From: Thermoplasmata archaeon
GTDB taxonomy: Archaea > Thermoplasmatota > Thermoplasmata > Lutacidiplasmatales > UBA184
Assembly: GCA_030040865.1 (NCBI GenBank)
Contig: JASHSX010000160.1
Location: 1-7,999 of the forward strand
Direction: 5' to 3'
Length of the DNA stretch: 7,999 nt
This document shows, in pieces, positions 1 through 4,800 of this stretch. How positions within the stretch are numbered: position 1 is the first letter of the stretch; the number at the start of each line of letters is the position of its first letter. The position numbers were made by a program, and so were the translations under genes. Below the pieces are notes generated by a model. It saw nothing but the letters and a program-made list of their open reading frames with translations. It was not told the DNA's origin and made no database searches.

Positions 1-144
1 CGAGTCTCCGTGGGAACTTCCAGCCGCCGTACCGAGGGGAGTGCCGGAGAGACCGCCGCCCGATAGGGCGGACGTGCCCGGCAACACCATGGTCGCAACT
101 ACCGCAGCGATCACCAGCAAGAGTAGCTTGCCGTGGCCTGACAT
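1..144 (-). CDS. Secreted protein, N-terminal fragment with signal peptide
   Basis: This is the 5' end of a gene that runs off the left edge; 48 codons are visible. It begins with ATG at 144-142. An in-frame TAA eight codons upstream leaves no other canonical upstream start. The protein opens MSGHGK, followed by a hydrophobic core of about 15 residues (LLLLVIAAVVATMVL) and a small-residue region PGTSA. This is a textbook Sec-type signal peptide, with likely cleavage near residue 26. The visible mature part is rich in Gly, Ser and Thr (LSGGGLSGTPLGTAAG), typical of a disordered linker at the start of an exported protein. No domain is visible, so the function is unknown. It diverges from the winged-helix gene at 627. 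A GAGGAG lies about 30 nt upstream of the ATG, too far for a normal Shine-Dalgarno site. A CTAAGA about 24 nt upstream could be a weak TATA element for a leaderless transcript. Confidence 0.75.
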   Translation of the reverse strand, partial: MSGHGKLLLLVIAAVVATMVLPGTSALSGGGLSGTPLGTAAGSSHGDS

Positions 145-310
145 GGCACGCGCAGAGGCAAGGGGCTCTTAGCTCCTCGGGTAGTTTGGCTCACGAATTC
201 CGGAAATTCGGAGCGGAGGATTTCGGTTACTTCCTACTCCGAACCGGGTCATCCTCTGCTCGTATCGCCCGCGGAGCGGGAAGTTTGGGTTCGCGCACTC
301 CACCGCCCGA

Positions 311-472
311 GGGGGAAGTCGCGACTGGAATCGACCCCCGTTCCGTCCTAGAAAAGGTTTGGATCTGTCCAAGGGACGGCGTTCATACACGGGGGGTGGC
401 CGTCACCTGTCCGCAACCGAAGCGCCGTGTTCTACGGGGGAGCGACCTGAAGCGATCAGAAGTCGTCCCCCG
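311..472. other. Cluster of three hairpins, possible structured RNA or regulatory region
   Basis: Three consecutive inverted repeats sit here. The first is at 311-339: GGGG at 312-315 pairs with CCCC at 336-339, and GTCG 318-321 pairs with CGAC 332-335, with AA bulged. The second is at 375-404: GACGGC pairs with GCCGTC around an 18-nt loop. The third is the strongest, at 435-472: C435-G472, then GGGGGA 436-441 with TCCCCC 466-471, CGAC 443-446 with GTCG 462-465, and CTGA 447-450 with TCAG 456-459. That gives 15 pairs in all, with G442 and A460-A461 bulged and an AGCGA loop. The first and third hairpins share GGGGGA and GTCG/CGAC arms and could also pair with each other. The strand of any transcript is unknown. 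It could be a small RNA, a long 5' leader or a DNA-level regulatory site. Confidence 0.35.
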
Positions 473-588
473 ACTCATGTTGAGTCCGGGTGCCCTCCTC
501 CATTTCCGGTTCCTCGAGGGCATAGGCGTCGGGCGCGGGGGCGATGGGCCGCTCCCGCGGCGTCGCCGGTCTCCCGCGCGCGGTTAGC

Positions 589-596
589 GGCTTAAA
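589..596 (+). promoter_or_regulatory. TATA-like box of the winged-helix gene
   Basis: GGCTTAAA stands out as an AT-rich patch in very GC-rich surroundings. Its TTAAA is centred about 33 nt before the ATG at 627. Archaeal TATA boxes usually lie 25-30 nt upstream of the transcription start, which would put the start near 620 and give a leaderless or very short leader transcript. No Shine-Dalgarno motif precedes the ATG, which agrees. A similar core, CTTAAG, lies at the same kind of distance from the tRNA gene in this window. Confidence 0.5.
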
Positions 597-626
597 TCCA
601 CAGTCGCGGTTCACGCCCGGTACGGC

Positions 627-1580
627 ATGGACGAGGAGTCCAAGGGTTCGAGGAAGCCGGAGCTGGAGTCCTACCTGCTCCAGAGGGTCCAGCGGTATCC
701 CGGTACCCGGTTTACCGAGATCGTCACCGCAGCCCGAGAACGGTACCGTGTCTCCCGGGCCACCGTCGCTCGACACCTCTCTCGCCTGCTCAAATTCGGG
801 GACATCCGGATGTCGCCGGCGGGCGGCTACGTCATGGGAAATCTCTCCGGCCCCGACGTCCGGCCGGTGGTCGAGATCCGGAGGATCGAGGAGATCATCT
901 TCGTGCGTCCGGACGGTTCGTTGCGCTCGCTTCTCCATCACGAGTTCCGAGTAGTACGAGGCACCCTCCCCTACGTCGAGACGGCGTTTCGGCGATCCCC
1001 TCGCCAGTTGAACTGGTGGTGCTCGGTCGGATCGGCACTTCCTCCCGTCGTCGTACGGAAGCCCGAATCCTTGTACTACCAGTTGCGCTTCGAACCGGCG
1101 CTGACCGCGAAGACCTCAGTCTGGCAGAACACGTGGATGAACCTGGACATGCCCCGATGGTATCGCATGGTCCGTCCGGCCGGCTCGCGCGCTCCGGGCC
1201 GGGCCGAGTCCACCCGATCCTCGACCGAGATGGAATCCATCGGCACGTTCGGGGAGGGACGGAACTTCGCGAGCAAACCGTTCTCGGACGCGTACCTCCG
1301 CCTGCAGGTGATCTTCCCCGACGGGTACCCGGCAGGGGCATCGCGCTCGAAGGTCTCGGTGCTGTCGTCCCCGCAGTCGGACCTCGCCGAGGAGGCCCGG
1401 TTGCACGACCTCGAACGTGACGCCCGAGGCGTGGAGGGGTTGCGTCGATGGGGCTCGTCCTTCTCGATGACGGTCCGAGATCCCGTGCCCGACCGGTTCT
1501 ACGAGGTGTGGTGGGATCTCCCGAGCCCAGCGCAGTACCGACGCTGGTTGGCCCAGTGCCGCCGACACGCGGTCCGCTGA
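627..1580 (+). CDS. Winged-helix DNA-binding protein with unrecognised C-terminal domain
   Basis: This 317-aa soluble protein is a likely transcription regulator. Residues 12-70 have the winged-helix layout. Helix 1 is LESYLLQRVQRYP, helix 2 is RFTEIVTAARERY, and the recognition helix is SRATVARHLSRLLKFG. The wing is DIRMSPAGGYVM, where the turn contains SPAGG. The remainder (about 77-317) is not a family I recognise. It starts with alternating hydrophobic residues (VVEIRRIEEIIFV), is unusually rich in Trp and Tyr (WW at 130-131, W166, W170, W178, WW at 295-296) and ends in a strand-helix segment EVWWDLPSPAQYRRWL. It has no signal peptide or membrane segment. A Ser/Arg/Glu-rich stretch at 187-212 looks like a flexible linker that may divide the C-terminal part into two pieces. 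The ATG at 627 follows a TATA-like box with no Shine-Dalgarno site. Being next to the giant surface-protein gene, it could control it, but only position supports that. Confidence 0.8.
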   Translation: MDEESKGSRKPELESYLLQRVQRYPGTRFTEIVTAARERYRVSRATVARHLSRLLKFGDIRMSPAGGYVMGNLSGPDVRPVVEIRRIEEIIFVRPDGSLRSLLHHEFRVVRGTLPYVETAFRRSPRQLNWWCSVGSALPPVVVRKPESLYYQLRFEPALTAKTSVWQNTWMNLDMPRWYRMVRPAGSRAPGRAESTRSSTEMESIGTFGEGRNFASKPFSDAYLRLQVIFPDGYPAGASRSKVSVLSSPQSDLAEEARLHDLERDARGVEGLRRWGSSFSMTVRDPVPDRFYEVWWDLPSPAQYRRWLAQCRRHAVR

Positions 1581-1598
1581 TTCGACCCGAGGAACCGG

Positions 1599-1628
1599 AG
1601 TCTCATCGCCCGGTGAGACTATCTCACC
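1599..1628 (+). promoter_or_regulatory. Two overlapping, mutually exclusive palindromes
   Basis: AGTCTCA (1599-1605) is a perfect inverted repeat of TGAGACT (1614-1620) around an 8-nt spacer. GGTGAGA (1612-1618) is a perfect inverted repeat of TCTCACC (1622-1628) around CTA. The middle TGAGA is shared, so only one hairpin can form at a time. The first starts 18 nt after the winged-helix stop codon and could end or stabilise that mRNA, although no strong U-run follows. The second, a 17-bp palindrome, lies about 10 bp before a TATA-like TTTAA and could be an operator for a dimeric regulator. Its role is unproven. Confidence 0.45.
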
Positions 1629-1636
1629 CCGAGAAC

Positions 1637-1644
1637 TCTTTAAC
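1637..1644 (+). promoter_or_regulatory. Possible TATA-like element
   Basis: CTTTAAC-type sequence (TTTAA at 1639-1643) follows the palindrome at 1612-1628. It would place a transcription start near 1670 and a leader of about 200 nt before the ATG at 1871. A weaker alternative is ATTTT at 1817-1821, which would give a leader of about 25 nt that still includes the ribosome-binding site. Confidence 0.25.
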
Positions 1645-1855
1645 AACGCCCACCCCCACCTCGCGCCGGGGCCTACGAACCCGACGCGGGGGCTTGCGTC
1701 CTCGTATCGGCAGGTCGAGTAGCGTCGCACGCCGTGGGGCAATCGAGGAAACGGCACTCTCCCCTCACGGGTCCTCGAATTCCGGGGGACCGCCCTGCTC
1801 GCCGCTCCCTCGCGGGATTTTCGCACCGGTGTTCGAGCGCGGGACCGAGGACCGC

Positions 1856-1863
1856 GAGAGGAA
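1856..1863 (+). promoter_or_regulatory. Ribosome-binding site of the surface-protein gene
   Basis: GAGAGGAA ends 7 nt before ATG 1871. It is the only purine-rich Shine-Dalgarno-like match placed correctly for a start in this frame, and it favours 1871 over GTG 1829 or the far upstream ATG at 1448. Confidence 0.45.
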
Positions 1864-1870
1864 TAGGGCA

Positions 1871-4800
1871 ATGACCGAGGTCGATCAGGGAGGTCTTTCG
1901 CACGCGGTCGAACCGACGGATCGACGGTCGGACGGGGGACCCCGTCGCCCTCCGGCGCTGGCTCGCCTCCTGCCGTCACCTCTCCCGCCACCGGTGACGG
2001 TACTCCTGGTGGTTGCTTTTCTGCTGACCGCGGTGTGCCCGGCCGTCAACTCCGGGGCGACGTCCCCGGCACTCGGCTTCTTCGCCGGGGGACATTCGCT
2101 GGCACCGTCCCGAGCGGTCTCCTACGGCGGGCAGCGCGAGACCCTGACGGCGTTCGAACGCTCGATGGGGGGCGGGGACCCGTCGATCGCACTTTCGGAG
2201 TCCGCCGGACACGTCTTCGACGCGATCGACGTGACGGGTACCGGTTTCTTCCCCAACTCGAACGCTTCGATCACCTTCGGCAATAACTCCAACGGAAGCA
2301 CGGTCAATCCGAGCTGCGCCACCGACGCGGGGGGTAGCCTCACGAGCGGCGGCGGCTCCGGATGCCCCTTCTCCGTTCCTCCCAACCCGGCGGGGCCGGT
2401 CAGCGTAATGGCATCGTCCTGGAACGTGAGCACCCTGCCGGACTACAATCCCGCGGGCGCGGTAACCTCCCCGTTCGGCATCGCCTACGATTCCGGCACC
2501 GATCAGTTGTTTGTGGCCGACGACGGCACCAACAACGTGAGCGTGATCTCGCCGACCACCGGCGCGGTGTTCGCCAACGTCTCGGTCGGCGTCGGGCCGA
2601 GCGCGGTCGTCTACGACTCGGGGACGGGTCAGGTCTTCGTGGCGGACACCGGCTCGGACAACGTCAGCGTGATCAACGACTCCGGACCCCAGAAGGACAC
2701 CGTGGTGGCCACAATTCCCGTCGGCGTCGCCCCCTCCTTCTTCACCTCGGAGGGGCTCGCCTACGACTCCGGAACTGGGCAGGTATTCGTCGCCAACACG
2801 GACTCGTCGAACATCAGCGTGATCGATGACAGCGGTCCCGAGGCCGACACGGTCGTGGCGACCGTCACCATCCCCGGAAGTTCCCCCGAGGGCCTCACGT
2901 ACGACTCGGGAACGGGCCAGGTATTCGTGGCCGACGGGGTCTACTGGAACTTCGTGAGCGTGATCAACGACTCGGGACCTTCCGCGGACTCGGTGACCGC
3001 CACGATCGCCGTGCCCGGTGTTTCCCCGTGTGCCGTGGCCTACGATCCCGCGGCCGGCGAGGTGTTCGTCGTCGACGTGGACTCGAACAGCGGCAACGTG
3101 ATCAACGATACGTCGCTCAGTCTGGTCGCGAACTTCACGACCCTCGATACGGACTCGACCCTCTTCTTCGACCCCGCCGAAGGGATCCTCCTCGCCAGCG
3201 GCATCTTCAACGTCGGAGTGGACGTCATCTCGGCGGCGGCGGCCTCCCAGGTAGGGGAGATTCCCGGGCCGCCGCTGAGCTGGGCGGATGGGTTCGCCGT
3301 CGACTCCACGACGGGGCAGCTGTACGCCACGAGCCTGCTGTACGACAGCAACAACATCAGTGCGGTGTCGAATCTCAGCTTCGCCGACGCGCTGTTCTCC
3401 CTCGGGGCCAACCTGAGCTACGTCTCCTCCTCGAGCGGATCGTACGGTACGATCGTCGCCGTGAACGGCACCGGCTTCCTCCCCAACGCACCGATCACGT
3501 TCAGCCTGGGGGGCACGCCGCTCGCGTCCGTCGGGTGTACACCGTCCGACGGCACCGGCTTGCTCGGGACCTTCGGGGCGACCCCGGGCTCGCCTTCGTC
3601 GTGCGACTTCTCGGTCCCCGCGGTCCCGTCCGGGCCGTACACCCTCTCGGTCTCCGATGGGACGAATGTCGTCACGACGGCTTACTCCGTAGAGAGCACC
3701 GCCTCGGTCCTTCCGTCCAGCGGTTCGGCGGGGAGCCGGGTGCTCATCGCGGGCTACGGGTTCGGGTCGAGCAGTTCGATCAGCGTCTCCTTCGGAGGGA
3801 GCGCGCTCCCCGTCACCTGCTCGACGGACTCGAACGGCTCGTTCCCCGGAGACTCCGGGACGGGCTGCAGCTTCACCGTTCCGGGCCTGGCGGCCGGCAG
3901 CTACCCGGTCGTCGTTTCCGGCGGGGGCCGCTCGGCGGACCTCTCGTTCGCGATCACGACGCTGTCGGTAACCCCCACCGGGGGAGTCTACGGCAGTAGG
4001 GTATCGGCCTCGGGCACCGGCTACGCTGCGGACTCCGAGGTCAATTTTTCCGTCGGAGGGCTCAGCGCTTCGTCGGACTGCTGGACCGACTCGGACGGAG
4101 ATTTTCCCGGCACGACCGGCACGCCGTGCACATTCACCCTGCCCGGAGTGCCGAACGGAGCGAACCCGGTCGTGGCGTCCGTCGGGTCGTGGGACGCCTG
4201 GAATCTGAGCGGTGCCATCACGGTGGGACAGGCCCCCGAAGCGGCGGCGTACGATCCGGCCAACGGGACGGTGTTCGTGACGAACTCGGCGTCGGACACG
4301 GTGAGCGTCATCTCTGTGGCCCGGGGGGAGACCATCGCTACGATTCCCGTCGGGATCTCGCCCGCGGGCATCGCGTACGGAGCTCCTCTGGGGGAACTGT
4401 TCGTCGCGAACTCGGGGTCGAACGACGTCACCATCATCAACGCCACGAACTACGAGATCGTCGGCACCTCTCCGGTGCTCGCCGAAACGCCGGAGGCCGT
4501 CGTCTTCGACCCGGAGAACAACACGGTGTTCGTGGGCAACAGCGACGGCAGTGTGTCCGCGCTCAACGCGACCACCGGTGACCCCGTCGCGACCGTCGAC
4601 ATCAACGGCGGGGCCATCACCCCGCTGGGCGAGGTCTACGACTCCGGCACGAACCAGGTGTTCGTGGCGGGGGAAGACGGTCTCGTCGGCATCATCGATG
4701 CCGGCAACTATTCCTCGACCTTCGTCGACACGCGAGGCACGCCAGCGGCCATCGCGTACGACTCGGGAACGGATCAGCTCTGGGTCGTGAACAGCGCGTA

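Larger units (their letters stand above)
145..626. other. Intergenic region between divergent genes
   Basis: About 480 bases lie between a minus-strand secreted protein and a plus-strand regulator. Open frames across it are Arg/Pro/Gly-rich and lack plausible starts or domain signals, so I treat it as non-coding. It contains a 15-bp interrupted palindrome at 195-209 (GAATT, spacer CCGGA, AATTC) about 50 nt upstream of the minus-strand gene, and a CCCGC/GCGGG palindrome at 268-280. It also contains the hairpin cluster at 311-472 and the promoter near 591 for the downstream gene. I saw no tRNA-like T arm and no SRP RNA or RNase P RNA signature. Confidence 0.6.
1581..1870. other. Intergenic leader upstream of the surface-protein gene
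   Basis: These 290 gene-free bases separate the winged-helix gene from the surface-protein gene. The surface-protein reading frame stays open through it, but the implied residues are Arg/Pro-rich with no pattern, so I read it as non-coding. It holds overlapping palindromes at 1599-1628 and a TATA-like TTTAA at 1639-1643. It also holds an imperfect direct repeat (CGAGGAACCGGAGTCTC at 1588 and CGAGGAAACGGCACTCTC at 1744) and a GGTCC/GGACC inverted repeat at 1770-1791. The last ends on the Shine-Dalgarno-like site of the next gene. Confidence 0.55.

Noticed and set aside
56..71. CCGCCC-gata-GGGCGG hairpin
   Set aside because: It lies inside the coding part of the signal-peptide protein (ALSGGG codons) and is explained by GC-rich Gly/Ala codons.
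186..595. Open frames in the first intergenic region
   Set aside because: Composition is Arg/Pro/Gly-rich and unlike a folded protein, with no domain or convincing start. They cross the hairpin cluster.
456..941. Minus-strand open frame over the start of the winged-helix gene
   Set aside because: It lies antisense to a gene with a clear winged-helix domain and shows no protein features of its own.
1829..1831. GTG as alternative start of the surface protein
   Set aside because: It is in frame and possible, but it adds 14 charged residues and lacks a purine-rich site upstream at the right distance.
1448..1870. N-terminal extension of the surface-protein frame back to ATG 1448
   Set aside because: It would overlap 133 nt of the winged-helix gene out of frame, has patternless Arg/Pro-rich sequence, and puts the export signal 180 residues into the protein. 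ATG 1871 has a ribosome-binding site.
2020..2045. Cysteine after the N-terminal hydrophobic segment (LLTAVC) as a lipobox
   Set aside because: The residue before Cys is Val rather than Gly, Ala or Ser, so the lipobox consensus is not met. The protein also has a C-terminal membrane anchor.
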